A DNA stretch of 64,000 nucleotides from Acidovorax sp. Leaf160. Its GTDB lineage: Bacteria; Pseudomonadota; Gammaproteobacteria; Burkholderiales; Burkholderiaceae_C. Where the stretch lies: the NCBI RefSeq assembly GCF_001424265.1, contig NZ_LMOV01000025.1:67843-131842 (forward strand), written 5' to 3'. Positions 13,672 through 22,308 of the stretch are shown here, piece after piece; within the stretch, counting starts at the first letter, position 1; each line of letters begins with the position of its first letter. The position numbers were made by a program, and so were the translations under genes. The notes under the pieces are model-generated. The model was not told the DNA's origin. It did no database searches and saw only the letters and a program-made list of their open reading frames with translations.

Positions 13672-13989
13672 ATGTCCGAAGAAGACAACCAGATCCACGT
13701 TCCGCCCTCTTTCATCGCCGCTTACAGCGATGCCCGCCAGCGCCTGACCGAGCGTAGCGCCGTGGTGCGCGCCCGCTACGAACTGTGCGAAGACCTGGCC
13801 TGCCATCTGGTGGAGCGGGCGCAGACGCTCTACCACACGCAGGCACCGTCCGAGGCCGACATCCTGCGCGGCATCCACGCCGGCCTGGACACGGCCGACT
13901 CCGGCGTGAGCGCGGCGGAAGCGCGCTGGATCACGCTGCGGCTGGCGGAGCTGCTGGAGTGGCGCAGCCCGGAATTGCCGGCCGCCTGA
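13672..13989 (+). CDS. Hypothetical all-helical protein, 105 residues
   Basis: MSEEDNQIHVPPSFIAAYSD... Predicted mainly helical: DARQRLTERSAVVRARYELCEDLACHLVERAQTLYH, then a second helical pair ending WITLRLAELLEWRSPEL. No membrane segment or known motif. Acidic N-terminus and GC-biased codons. Spacing of 24 nt from the upstream small gene suggests co-expression. Function unknown. Confidence 0.6.
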   Translation: MSEEDNQIHVPPSFIAAYSDARQRLTERSAVVRARYELCEDLACHLVERAQTLYHTQAPSEADILRGIHAGLDTADSGVSAAEARWITLRLAELLEWRSPELPAA

Positions 13990-14036
13990 GCCATCTTTAC
14001 GCCCGCGTTTACGCGGCAGTGGCTACACTGCCAGCC

Positions 14037-14126
14037 ATGCCTTCGCGCACCCATAGCACTTCCATCGCCGCCCAGCCGGCGGCCCTGCGCTGCGCGGGCA
14101 AAGCCAAAAAACCACAGCTCATCTGA
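14037..14126 (+). CDS. Candidate leader peptide of the DapA-like gene
   Basis: 29 codons, ATG at 14037 only 7 nt after the -10-like TACACT (14024-14029), so translation would start at or near the mRNA 5' end. The C-terminus is AGKAKKPQLI, with three lysine codons (AAA, AAA, AAA) shortly before TGA. The stop lies inside hairpin A and just before hairpin B. The layout is that expected for ribosome-mediated attenuation sensing lysyl-tRNA; that role is inferred, as is expression of the peptide. Confidence 0.45.
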   Translation: MPSRTHSTSIAAQPAALRCAGKAKKPQLI

Positions 14127-14165
14127 CCGGAGCTGCGGTTCCGTCCGGATGAGCGACGGAACCGC
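14117..14165 (+). promoter_or_regulatory. Mutually exclusive hairpins after the leader peptide
   Basis: Hairpin A pairs GCTCAT (14117-14122) with ATGAGC (14149-14154) plus inner CCGGA (14127-14131) with TCCGG (14144-14148). Hairpin B pairs GCGGTTCCGTC (14135-14145) with GACGGAACCGC (14155-14165), a perfect 11-bp stem. A and B share bases and cannot coexist. A's 5' arm lies in the last leader codons, so ribosome position would choose between them. No U-run follows B, so the output could be Rho-dependent or translational. Confidence 0.55.
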
Positions 14166-14298
14166 CTGGCAGCCCCACCCCACCCCACTCCCCCTTGTTG
14201 CCGACCCTGGTCGGACTGCCCGAACGGTCACCCGGCGCATGCATCCGGCGGTACTCCGAAGCGGTCGTCGTTCTTCCGTCAGTCAACCAGGATTCGCC

Positions 14299-15213
14299 AT
14301 GCCCCACACCCCACCACCCGCAGCCCCCGCCACGCTCGATTTCTCCGGGCTCTGGGTTCCCCTCGTCACGCCCTTCCAGGGCGGACACATCGACCATGCC
14401 GCGCTGCGGGCGCTGGTGCAGCGCCTGGGCGGCAGCGGCATCGCCGGCTTCGTGGCCTGCGGCTCCACCGGCGAGGCGGCCGCGCTGGAGACCGAGGAGC
14501 AGGACGCGGTGCTGAGCGCCGTGATCGACGCCGCGGACGGCCTGCCGGTGGTGATGGGCCTGTCGGGCTACCACCTGGGCCTTGTGCTGGAGCGCGTGCG
14601 ACAGTTGAACCAGCGCCCGCTCGCCGGCCTGCTGCTGCCGGCGCCGCACTACATCCGACCGTCGCAGGCCGGGCTGCGGCAGTGGTTCGAGGCCATCGCC
14701 GACGCCAGCGCCCACCCGGTGATCGTCTACGACATTCCCTACCGCACAGGCGCCACGCTGGAGCTGGCCACGCTGCGCGCGCTGGCGGCGCACCCGCGCA
14801 TCCGCGCCATCAAGGACTGCGGCGGCGATGCGGCCAAGACCCAGGCGCTGATCGCCGACGGCGCGCTGCAGGTGCTGGCCGGCGAGGATGGGCAGATCTT
14901 CTCGACGCTGGCGCTCGGCGGCGCAGGCGCCATTGCCGCCAGCGCGCACTGGCGGCCCGAACGGCTGGTGGAATGCATGCGGGCCATCACCAAGGGCGAC
15001 CTGGACCGCGCCCGCCCGCTCTGGCAGGCGCTGGCCCCGCTGATACCGGCCCTGTTCGCCGAACCCAACCCCGCGCCGGTGAAGGCGCTGCTGGCGCAGC
15101 AAGGCTGGATGCATGCCGGGCTGCGCGCCCCGATGACGCCCGCATCGCCAGCACTGGCCCAGCGGCTGCGAGAGCTGGCTGCCGCGCAGGAAGAGGCGCT
15201 CGCGCGGCTCTGA
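14299..15213 (+). CDS. Dihydrodipicolinate synthase-family (DapA-like) aldolase
   Basis: 304 residues, ATG at 14299. The family forms a Schiff base between a lysine and pyruvate and condenses it with an aldehyde; DapA itself uses aspartate semialdehyde, the product of Asd. Seen: GSTGE (55-59), Tyr144 and Arg149 in VYDIPYRTG, Schiff-base Lys172 in AIKDCGG, and the C-terminal EPNPAPVKALL...LRAPMTP, which resembles genuine DHDPS enzymes. It is divergent enough from typical DapA (GTTGE) that another keto-acid aldolase is possible. The upstream Lys-codon leader supports a lysine-pathway role. It is flanked by moaD and moaE without functional connection. Confidence 0.82.
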   Translation: MPHTPPPAAPATLDFSGLWVPLVTPFQGGHIDHAALRALVQRLGGSGIAGFVACGSTGEAAALETEEQDAVLSAVIDAADGLPVVMGLSGYHLGLVLERVRQLNQRPLAGLLLPAPHYIRPSQAGLRQWFEAIADASAHPVIVYDIPYRTGATLELATLRALAAHPRIRAIKDCGGDAAKTQALIADGALQVLAGEDGQIFSTLALGGAGAIAASAHWRPERLVECMRAITKGDLDRARPLWQALAPLIPALFAEPNPAPVKALLAQQGWMHAGLRAPMTPASPALAQRLRELAAAQEEALARL

Positions 15214-15241
15214 GCGAAAGAAAAGGAAAAAGCGCCCGGCC

Positions 15242-15559
15242 TCAGCCGCCCGTGACCGGCGGGAAGAACGCCACCTCGGCGCCGGTTCGCAGCGCGGCGT
15301 CTTCGCCGCTCAGCGTCTGGTCCAACGCCATGCGCACGGCCCGGCCATGCCCCAGCGCCGTGGCCCACGGCTCGCCGCGCGCGATGAGTTCGGCGCGCAG
15401 CGCGCCCAGCGTGGCGGCCTGGGTCTGCACGGTTTCGCTGCCGTGGCCGAGGGCTTCGCGGATGGAGGCGAAGTAGCGCACCTCGACGCGCAATGTCGGC
15501 TGGACGGTGGCGGTTGCGGCTGCTGCGGCGCCCGCTGCGGGGGTGGATTCGAGGCTCAT
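15242..15559 (-). CDS. moaD: Molybdopterin synthase sulfur carrier subunit MoaD
   Basis: 105 residues ending in the ubiquitin-like double glycine (PPVTGG), the site of adenylation and thiocarboxylation. The core (LRVEVRYFASIREALG ... AEVAFFPPV) is typical; the first about 22 residues are an Ala/Thr-rich extension, so MoaD is longer than the usual 81. The start overlaps the moeA stop as ATGA (15556-15559), so it is coupled to moeA. Confidence 0.94.
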   Translation of the reverse strand: MSLESTPAAGAAAAATATVQPTLRVEVRYFASIREALGHGSETVQTQAATLGALRAELIARGEPWATALGHGRAVRMALDQTLSGEDAALRTGAEVAFFPPVTGG

Positions 15560-16803
15560 GACAGCAGATCGGCGAAGGAGATGAAGCGCACGACGTCGCC
15601 GCGCGCAATGGTCTGGCCGGCGGGGTTGTCCACCACGCCGTCGCCCCAGGCGGCGGAGGTGAGCACGCCGGAACTCTGGTTGCCGAAGCGCTCCAGCCGG
15701 CCTTCGGCGTTCCAGCGCACGCGCAGGAATTCGCGGCGCTTGTCGGCGCGCGGCCAGTCGAAGGCGGCGGTGGCGGCCATGGCCCGGGGCGCCACGTCGG
15801 CCGCGCCCTGCAGCGCCAGCAGGAAGGGCCGCACCAGCAGCGAGAAGGTGACGAAGCTCGACACCGGGTTGCCCGGCAGGCCCATGAAATGCGCCGCGAC
15901 CCGGGCGCCGGGAATGCGGCCATAGGCGAAGGGTTTGCCCGGCTTCATGGCGATCTGCCAGAGCCGCAGCTCGCCCAGCGCTTCCACGGCGGGCTTGATG
16001 TGGTCTTCCTCGCCCACCGACACGCCGCCGCTGGTCAGGATCAGGTCGTGCGACGCGGCGGCGCCCTGCAGCGCGTCGATCGTCGCGTCGCGCCGGTCGG
16101 GCACTATTCCTAAGTCGGTCACCTCGCAGCCCAGCCGGCGCAGCATGGCGCGCAGGAAGAAGCGGTTGCTGTTGTAGATGGCGCCGGGCGGCAGCTGCTC
16201 GGGCGCCACCTCGCCGGGCATGACGAGTTCGTCGCCGGTGGAAAAGAGCGCCACGCGCGGACGGCGCGACACCGCCAGCTGCGCCAGCCCGATGCTGGCG
16301 GCCAGCCCCAGCGCGGCCGGGCCCAGCCGCGTGCCGGCGGACAGCACCTGCGCGCCCCGCGTGATGTCTTCGCCCGCGCGGCGGATCCACTGGCCGGCTG
16401 CCGGCATGGCGTTGATGCGCACGCGCTCGCCGCCCTGCAGCGCCTCGCAGTCTTCCTGCATCACGATGGCATCGGCCCCGGCGGGCACCGGCGCACCCGT
16501 GAAGATGCGCGCCGCGGTGCCGGCCGCCAGCGGCTGGGCGGCGCTGCCGGCGGGAATGCGCTGCGAGACGGGCAGCTCGGTGCCGGCGGGACCCGCCAGG
16601 TCGGCCAGGTCGGCCACCCGCACGGCGTAGCCGTCCATCGAGCTGTTGTCGGCAGGCGGCACCTGCAGCGGCGATGTGGCGCCTTCGCGCAGCACGCGGC
16701 CATCGGCGTCGAACGTGTCCACGCGCTCCACGCCCAGCAAGGGCACGGCCTGGGCCAGCAGGTCAGCCAGCGCCTCGTCCAGGGGCTTCAAGGGGGCGCG
16801 CAT
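15556..16803 (-). CDS. moeA: Molybdopterin molybdenumtransferase MoeA
   Basis: 415 residues. MoeA inserts molybdate into adenylated molybdopterin. Seen: PPADNSSMDGYAVR near the N-terminus, GTAARIFTGAPVPAGADAIVMQED, the MoCF-fold active site LTSGGVSVGEEDH and GLPGNPVSSF. The ATG overlaps the mobB stop (TGATG at 16801-16805), and its TGA overlaps the moaD ATG, so mobB-moeA-moaD is one tightly coupled unit. Confidence 0.96.
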   Translation of the reverse strand: MRAPLKPLDEALADLLAQAVPLLGVERVDTFDADGRVLREGATSPLQVPPADNSSMDGYAVRVADLADLAGPAGTELPVSQRIPAGSAAQPLAAGTAARIFTGAPVPAGADAIVMQEDCEALQGGERVRINAMPAAGQWIRRAGEDITRGAQVLSAGTRLGPAALGLAASIGLAQLAVSRRPRVALFSTGDELVMPGEVAPEQLPPGAIYNSNRFFLRAMLRRLGCEVTDLGIVPDRRDATIDALQGAAASHDLILTSGGVSVGEEDHIKPAVEALGELRLWQIAMKPGKPFAYGRIPGARVAAHFMGLPGNPVSSFVTFSLLVRPFLLALQGAADVAPRAMAATAAFDWPRADKRREFLRVRWNAEGRLERFGNQSSGVLTSAAWGDGVVDNPAGQTIARGDVVRFISFADLLS

Positions 16804-17414
16804 CAGAGGGCTCCTGCGGGATGGATGGGGGCCAGAAAGGCGTCCGGCGGAGCCGCCTCCGGGGCGGCCGGCGCCTCGGGCGGGGCATAGTCGAAGCGCG
16901 CGCCCTGCGCCAGCAGCCAGTCCGCCAGCGCGGGCGGGTCGCGCACGTCGAACACCGGCAGCGCCGTGGGCGCGGGCAGGTCGGCCGGCGCGGCATCGGT
17001 GGCGATGGCGACGATGTAGCGGTCTTCGTCGTAGCGCGCGGGCCGCTCGCGGTACTCGGGCGACGGAGCGCGCCAGACCTCGACCTTGGGCAGGTCGCTT
17101 TCCTTGAAGCCTTCCACCAGCACCCAGTCCACGCCCGCGTCCAACTGGGCCAGCAGCGCATGCACGCTGATGGCGCCGGGCTGCTCGAATTCGCGCATCA
17201 CGGCCAGGCGGCGGTCGGACGCGACGGCGACCTCATAGGCACCGGCCTCGCGGTGGCGCCAGGTGTCCTTGCCGACATGGTCGATGTCGAAATTGTGGTG
17301 CGCGTGCTTGACCACCGACACGCGCATGCCGCGCAGGCGCAGCTCGGGAATCAGTTGCTCGACCAGCGTGGTCTTGCCGCAGCCCGAAAACCCGGCAAAG
17401 CCGACCACCTTCAT
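16803..17414 (-). CDS. mobB: Molybdopterin-guanine dinucleotide biosynthesis adapter MobB
   Basis: 203 residues. A P-loop GTPase-like adapter that aids MobA in attaching GMP to molybdopterin. Seen: GFSGCGKTTL at 8-17, VVKHAHHNFDIDHVGKDTWRHREAGA, and VDWVLVEGFKESDLPKVEVWR, all diagnostic. The C-terminal tail is Pro/Ala-rich. It is the first gene of the mobB-moeA-moaD unit. Confidence 0.95.
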   Translation of the reverse strand: MKVVGFAGFSGCGKTTLVEQLIPELRLRGMRVSVVKHAHHNFDIDHVGKDTWRHREAGAYEVAVASDRRLAVMREFEQPGAISVHALLAQLDAGVDWVLVEGFKESDLPKVEVWRAPSPEYRERPARYDEDRYIVAIATDAAPADLPAPTALPVFDVRDPPALADWLLAQGARFDYAPPEAPAAPEAAPPDAFLAPIHPAGAL

Positions 17415-17424
17415 CCTGATTCCT

Positions 17425-17476
17425 TCATGCTATTGAATTAATAGCTGCAGGCGCCCACGGAACGGGCGCTGCAGCC
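17425..17476 (+). repeat. Dispersed AT-rich repeat, copy 3
   Basis: GCTATTGAATTAATAGCTGC followed by an inverted pair GCGCCC / GGGCGC. It occupies the gap between thrC and mobB, both on the minus strand, and can fold as a strong hairpin in either direction. Confidence 0.75.
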
Positions 17477-18928
17477 TCAAAGGGCTTTGACTTCCGCTGC
17501 AGGCACGGTGCGGCGGATGTAGGCCTTCACGGCCTCAGCGTCGGCCGGCAGCACATGCACGCGCTTAGGGAGCGACTCGATGCCGTCGAACTTCGCCGGC
17601 CGCTCGGGTGCATGGCCCAGGGCTTCCACGATGGTGTCGGCGAACTTGATGGGCAGCGCCGTCTCCAGCACGATCATCGGCACGGCCGGGTCGCCGCGCT
17701 GTTCCAGCGCCACCTTCACGCCGTCGGCGGTGTGGGTGTCGATGGTCACGCCGTGGCGCTCGAAGTTGTCCTTGATGGTGGCCAAGCGGTCGGCATGCGT
17801 GCTCTTGCCGCTGGCAAAGCCGTAGCGCGTGGCGGCTTCGGCAAAGTGCGGGTCCTGGCTCAGGTCGAACCGCCCTTCGCTGGCGAGGGCGTCGCCGAAC
17901 AGCGCCTGCGTGCGCGCGGCGTCGCGGCCCAGCAGGTCGAACACGAAGCGCTCGAAGTTGCTGGCCTTGCTGATGTCCATGGACGGGCTCGACGTCTCGT
18001 GCGTGTCGGCGCTGCCGCGCACGCGGTAGACGCCGGTGCGGAAGAACTCGTCCAGCACGTCGTTCTCGTTGGTGGCCACCACCAGCCGCTCGATGGGCAG
18101 GCCCATCATGCGGGCCACGTGGCCGGCGCAGACGTTGCCGAAATTGCCCGAAGGCACGGTGAAGCTGACCTTCTGGTCGTTGGTTTCCGTCGCCTGCACG
18201 TAGCCGGCGAAGTAATAAACGACCTGCGCCAGCAGCCGCGCCCAGTTGATCGAGTTCACGGTGCCGATCTTGTACTGGCGCTTGAATTCCAGGTCGTTGC
18301 TGACGGCCTTGACGATGTCCTGGCAGTCGTCGAACACGCCGGCGATGGCGATGTTGTGGATGTTTTCGTCCTGCAGGCTGAACATCTGCGCCTGCTGGAA
18401 GGGGCTCATGCGGCCGCTGGGGCTGGTCATGAAGACGCGCACGCCGGCCTTGCCCTTCATGGCGTATTCGGCCGCGCTGCCCGTGTCGCCGCTGGTCGCG
18501 CCCAGGATGTTGAGCTGCTCGCCGCGCCGGCCCAGCTCGTATTCGAACAGGTGGCCCAGCAGCTGCATGGCCATGTCCTTGAAGGCCAGCGTGGGGCCGT
18601 TGGACAGGGCTTCGAGCCAGAGGCCGTCTTCGAGGTGGCGCAGCGGCACGATCTCGCCGGTGCCGAAGACCTCGGCCGTGTAGGTCTTCTCGCACAGGCG
18701 CTTCAGGTCGGCGGCGGGAATGTCGTCGATGTAGAGCGACAGGATCTGGAAGGCGAGCTCGGCGTAGCCCTGCTCGTGGTAGGCCGTGCGCAGGCGGGTG
18801 AGCATGGCGTCATCGATCTGCGGATAGTGCTCGGGCAGGTACAGGCCGCCGTCCGGCACCAGGCCTTCGAGCAGGATGTCGCAGAAATGCTTGCGATCCG
18901 GGTGGCCGCGCGTGGAGAGGTACAGCAT
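17477..18928 (-). CDS. thrC: Threonine synthase ThrC
   Basis: 483 residues. A PLP enzyme that converts O-phosphohomoserine to threonine. Seen: YLSTRG N-terminus, PLP lysine Lys117 in PTLAFKDMAMQ, GATSGDTGSAAEYA and SGNFGNV. The length and N-terminal domain match the long beta/gamma-proteobacterial class. The start overlaps the hom stop as TGATG (18926-18930), so hom and thrC are translationally coupled. Confidence 0.97.
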   Translation of the reverse strand: MLYLSTRGHPDRKHFCDILLEGLVPDGGLYLPEHYPQIDDAMLTRLRTAYHEQGYAELAFQILSLYIDDIPAADLKRLCEKTYTAEVFGTGEIVPLRHLEDGLWLEALSNGPTLAFKDMAMQLLGHLFEYELGRRGEQLNILGATSGDTGSAAEYAMKGKAGVRVFMTSPSGRMSPFQQAQMFSLQDENIHNIAIAGVFDDCQDIVKAVSNDLEFKRQYKIGTVNSINWARLLAQVVYYFAGYVQATETNDQKVSFTVPSGNFGNVCAGHVARMMGLPIERLVVATNENDVLDEFFRTGVYRVRGSADTHETSSPSMDISKASNFERFVFDLLGRDAARTQALFGDALASEGRFDLSQDPHFAEAATRYGFASGKSTHADRLATIKDNFERHGVTIDTHTADGVKVALEQRGDPAVPMIVLETALPIKFADTIVEALGHAPERPAKFDGIESLPKRVHVLPADAEAVKAYIRRTVPAAEVKAL

Positions 18929-20274
18929 CAGTTCAGCTCCTCCTTGCGGATGCGGGTGATGGGCGCCAGCACGGTGGGCAGGGCCTGCATCTGGGCGATG
19001 GCATCGTTCATGGTGCCTTCGCGGGTTTCGTGCGTCAGGATGATGAGGTCGGTCTGCGCGGAATCCGCGCCGCCCACTTCGTCGGCCTCGCGCTGCAGCA
19101 CGGCGTCGATGCTGATGCCGGCGCCCGCCAGCAGGCCCGTCACCTTGGCCAGCACGCCGGCCTGGTCGGCCACGCGCAGGCGCAGGTAGTAGCTGGTGAC
19201 GACTTCGCTCATCGGCAGCACGGGCAGCTGGGCCTGGGCCTGGTCCAGCGTGTGCGACTGGAAGGCCAGGTGCGGCACGCGGTGCTCGGGGTCGGCCGTG
19301 GCCAGGCGGGTGATGTCCACCAGGTCGGCGATCACGGCGCTGGCCGTGGGCTCGCTGCCCGCGCCCTTGCCGTAATAGAGCGTGGTGCCCACGGCATCGC
19401 CCTGCACCACCACGGCGTTCATGGCGCCCTCGACGTTGGCGATCAGGCGCTTGGCGGGCACCAGCGTGGGGTGCACGCGCAGCTCCACGCCATCGGTGCC
19501 CGCGCCGGTACGGCGCTTGGCGATCCCCAGCAGCTTGATGCGGTAGCCCAGCTGTTCGGCGTACTTGATGTCGGCGCCGGCCAGCTGGGTGATGCCTTCC
19601 ACGTAGGCCTTGTCGAACTGCACCGGAATGCCGAACGCGATGGCCGACATGATGGTGGCCTTGTGCGCGGCGTCCACGCCTTCGATGTCGAAGGTCGGGT
19701 CGGCCTCGGCATAGCCCAGCGCCTGGGCTTCCTTCAGCACCACGGCGAAGTCCAGCCCCTTGTCGCGCATCTCGGACAGGATGAAGTTGGTGGTGCCGTT
19801 GATGATGCCGGCGATCCACTGGATGCGGTTGGCCGTCAGGCCTTCGCGCAGCGCCTTGATGATCGGGATGCCACCGGCCACGGCGGCCTCGAAGGCGACC
19901 ATCACGCCCTTGGCGGAGGCGGCGGCGAAGATCTCGGTGCCATGCACGGCCAGCAGCGCCTTGTTGGCGGTGACCACGTGCTTGCCGGCGGCGATGGCTT
20001 CGAGCACCAGCGCGCGGGCGATGCCGTAGCCGCCGATGAGCTCGACCACGATGTCGATGTCGGGGTTGGCGATGACGGCACGGGCGTCGTTCACCACCTG
20101 CACGCCGGCACCGGCTGCGGCGCGCGCGCGCTCGACGTCCAGGTCGGCCACCATGGTGACTTCGATGCCGCGGCCGGCGCGGCGGCGGATCTCTTCCTGG
20201 TTGCGTTGCAGCACGTTGAAGACGCCGCTGCCGACGGTGCCAATGCCCAGCAGGCCTACTTGGATCGGTTTCAT
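18928..20274 (-). CDS. hom: Homoserine dehydrogenase Hom
   Basis: 448 residues from the ATG at 20274 (MKPIQVGLLG); an ATG 18 nt upstream gives a less typical start. It reduces aspartate semialdehyde to homoserine with NAD(P)H. Seen: nucleotide loop GIGTVGSGV, VTANKALLA, the catalytic EGVDAAHKA region, and a C-terminal ACT domain (RLRVADQAGVLAKVTGLLA), the usual site of threonine feedback. It is a single-function enzyme, not fused to aspartokinase. A dispersed repeat fills the alaA-hom gap. Confidence 0.97.
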   Translation of the reverse strand: MKPIQVGLLGIGTVGSGVFNVLQRNQEEIRRRAGRGIEVTMVADLDVERARAAAGAGVQVVNDARAVIANPDIDIVVELIGGYGIARALVLEAIAAGKHVVTANKALLAVHGTEIFAAASAKGVMVAFEAAVAGGIPIIKALREGLTANRIQWIAGIINGTTNFILSEMRDKGLDFAVVLKEAQALGYAEADPTFDIEGVDAAHKATIMSAIAFGIPVQFDKAYVEGITQLAGADIKYAEQLGYRIKLLGIAKRRTGAGTDGVELRVHPTLVPAKRLIANVEGAMNAVVVQGDAVGTTLYYGKGAGSEPTASAVIADLVDITRLATADPEHRVPHLAFQSHTLDQAQAQLPVLPMSEVVTSYYLRLRVADQAGVLAKVTGLLAGAGISIDAVLQREADEVGGADSAQTDLIILTHETREGTMNDAIAQMQALPTVLAPITRIRKEELN

Positions 20275-20289
20275 GGTCAAAATTTCAGT

Positions 20290-20340
20290 CAAATCGGGCT
20301 GCAGCGCTTGATGGATGGGCGCATACAGCTATCAAAAAAG
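20290..20340 (-). repeat. Dispersed AT-rich repeat, copy 4
   Basis: Minus strand: CTTTTTTGATAGCTG, a ATGCGCCCATCCATCAAGCGC core, then GATTTGACTG. It lacks the TTTGCTAT end. It lies between alaA and hom and would be in any common transcript. Confidence 0.7.
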
Positions 20341-20345
20341 GAGCA

Positions 20346-21575
20346 TCAGGCGGTGGCGTGCCGCTGCCGGTATTGGGCGAGGAATTCCGCCAGGCGGCCG
20401 ATGGCCACCCGCAGGTCGCCTTCATGCGGCAGGAACACGATGCGGAAGTGCTGGTTGTCCGGGAAGTTGAAGCCCGAGCCCTGCACCAGCATCACGCGCG
20501 TGGCACGCAACACCTCCATGAAGAATTGCCGGTCGTCCGCGATGGGGTACATCGCCGGGTCCAGGCGCGGGAACATGTAGAGCGCCGCCTGGGGTTTCAC
20601 GCAACTCACGCCCGGGATCGCCGAGATGAGCTCATAGGCCAGGTCACGCTGGCGCCGCAGCCGCCCGCCTTCCCTGACCAGGTCGTTGATGCTTTGGTAG
20701 CCGCCCAGCGCGGTCTGGATGGCCCACTGGCCGGGCACGTTGGAGCCCAGCTTCAGGTTGGCCAGCATGTTCAGGCCCTCGATGTAGTCCTTCGCGTCGT
20801 GCTTGGGGCCCGAGACGATCATCCAGCCGGCGCGGTAGCCGCACGAGCGATAGGCCTTGGAGAGCGAATTGAAGGTGAGCGTGAGCACGTCGGTGGACAG
20901 GCTGGCCATCGACGTGAACACGGCGCCCTCGTACAGCACCTTGTCATACACCTCGTCCACCAGCAGCACCAGGCCATGCTCGCGGGCGATGGCGACGATG
21001 CCCTTGAGCAGCTCCTTGGAATAGAGCACGCCGGTGGGGTTGTTGGGGTTGATGACCACGATGCCGCGGGTGCGCGGCGTGATCTTGGCGCGGATGTCCT
21101 CCAGGCTGGGCAGCCAGCTGTCCGCCTCGTCGCACAGGTAGTGCACCGGCTTGCCGCCGGACAGCGACACGGCGGCCGTCCAGAGCGGGTAGTCGGGCAT
21201 GGGCACCAGCAGCTCGTCGCCGTCGTCGAGCAATGCGTTGGTCGCCATCACGATCAGCTCGCTCGCCCCGTTGCCCAGGTAGATGTCGTCCAGCGTCACG
21301 CCGGCGATGCCCAGCTGCTGCGAGTAGTGCATCACCGCCTTGCGCGCCGCGAAGATGCCCTTGCTGTCCGAATAGCCGGCCGAATCGGGCAGGTTGCGGA
21401 TCATGTCCTGCTGGATCTCTTCCGGCGCGTCGAAGCCGAACGGCGCCATGTTGCCGATGTTCAGCTTGATGATCTTCTGGCCCTCGTCCTCCATCTGCTT
21501 GGCCGCATCCACGATCGGGCCGCGGACATCGTAGAGAACGTTATGGAGCTTGGCGGATTTGTGGACGGTCTTCAT
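20346..21575 (-). CDS. alaA: Glutamate-pyruvate (alanine) aminotransferase AlaA
   Basis: 409 residues from the ATG at 21575 (MKTVHKSAKL). A class I PLP aminotransferase making alanine from pyruvate and glutamate. Seen: LYDVRGPI and NIGNMAPFGFDAPEEI near the N-terminus, NPNNPTG at 176-182, and Schiff-base Lys240 in FNSLSKAYRS. Long stretches match what I recall of E. coli AlaA. It heads alaA-hom-thrC, a common beta-proteobacterial order, though alaA is 71 nt from hom with a repeat between. Confidence 0.93.
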   Translation of the reverse strand: MKTVHKSAKLHNVLYDVRGPIVDAAKQMEDEGQKIIKLNIGNMAPFGFDAPEEIQQDMIRNLPDSAGYSDSKGIFAARKAVMHYSQQLGIAGVTLDDIYLGNGASELIVMATNALLDDGDELLVPMPDYPLWTAAVSLSGGKPVHYLCDEADSWLPSLEDIRAKITPRTRGIVVINPNNPTGVLYSKELLKGIVAIAREHGLVLLVDEVYDKVLYEGAVFTSMASLSTDVLTLTFNSLSKAYRSCGYRAGWMIVSGPKHDAKDYIEGLNMLANLKLGSNVPGQWAIQTALGGYQSINDLVREGGRLRRQRDLAYELISAIPGVSCVKPQAALYMFPRLDPAMYPIADDRQFFMEVLRATRVMLVQGSGFNFPDNQHFRIVFLPHEGDLRVAIGRLAEFLAQYRQRHATA

Positions 21576-21653
21576 GCGGCGCGAACGCCAGCGCGGGGGC
21601 TGGCGGAAGAGGGGAATCGGTCCTGCGGGGCACGGCGCGCCCCCGGTGAAACC

Positions 21654-21659
21654 TATAAT
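21654..21659 (+). promoter_or_regulatory. Candidate -10 hexamer for the Mth938-like gene
   Basis: A perfect TATAAT in the 176-nt divergent gap between alaA and the Mth938-like gene. No convincing -35 stands at 16-18 nt, so this is only a candidate. Confidence 0.35.
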
Positions 21660-21751
21660 TTGACCACAGTTCTCCCAGGCGGAGCCGGGGCCGGCGCCCC
21701 TTCCATGCAGGCCACTCCCCCAGGGCCATGCCACACCGGACGCACCCATCC

Positions 21752-22150
21752 ATGAAGTTCCAACCCGATCGATCCAGCTCCCAGACCATCAGCGGCTACG
21801 GCCCCGGCTGGATCGGCGTGGACGCCGACCGCATCACGCACAGCGTGGTGCTGACCTCGGGCGGGGTGCGGATCGACTGGAACTGCGCGCGCTACGAAGA
21901 CCTGACGCCGGCACACTTCGCGCAGCTGGCAGAACTCGATTGCGAACTGGTGATCTTCGGCAGCGGCGGGCGCAACCGCTTTCCGCCGCCAGCCTGGCTG
22001 CAGCCGCTGATGGCGCGGCGCATCGGCCTGGAAACCATGGACACGCAGGCAGCCTGCCGCACCTACAACATCCTGTCGGGAGAGGGCCGCAACGTGGCGG
22101 CGGCCCTGCTGCTGGAAACCGGGCCTCAGGCGGGCGCGGCCCCTGCCTGA
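21752..22150 (+). CDS. Mth938-like domain (DUF498/NDUFAF3-type) protein
   Basis: 132 residues, start at 21752 (MKFQPDRSS). The pattern ISGYGPGWIGVDADRITHSVVLTSGG, then ELVIFGSGGRNRFPP and GLETMDTQAACRTYNILSGEGRNVAAALLL is the hallmark of the small Mth938-like fold; mitochondrial relatives (NDUFAF3) help assemble complex I. Its bacterial role is not established. It is followed by bcp on the same strand with a 158-nt gap, so they may be transcribed separately. Confidence 0.82.
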   Translation: MKFQPDRSSSQTISGYGPGWIGVDADRITHSVVLTSGGVRIDWNCARYEDLTPAHFAQLAELDCELVIFGSGGRNRFPPPAWLQPLMARRIGLETMDTQAACRTYNILSGEGRNVAAALLLETGPQAGAAPA

Positions 22151-22308
22151 GGGCGCGCGATTCGTGTCAACCGGTTACAGACTGCGAATCGCGAAAGAGA
22201 GCGTTTCAGGGTAAAATACCGGGTTGCGGTCGGGGGCACTTCCAAGAGCAATAACACACCCGCTCCCCCGGCTTTCCAGCGACTTTCTTCTTAGAGAGAC
22301 TAAGTGCC

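Larger units (their letters stand above)
13990..14298. other. Leader region of the DapA-like gene
   Basis: 309 bases without a large gene. It holds a direct repeat TTTACG (13996 and 14008), a -10-like TACACT at 14024-14029, a 29-codon ORF, two overlapping hairpins, and further downstream a short CCGACC-CT-GGTCGG hairpin before the DapA-like ATG. Confidence 0.6.

Noticed and set aside
14146-14298. Lysine riboswitch before the DapA-like gene
   Set aside because: The region is too short and lacks the five-helix junction and loop motifs of the lysine riboswitch; simple overlapping hairpins explain it.
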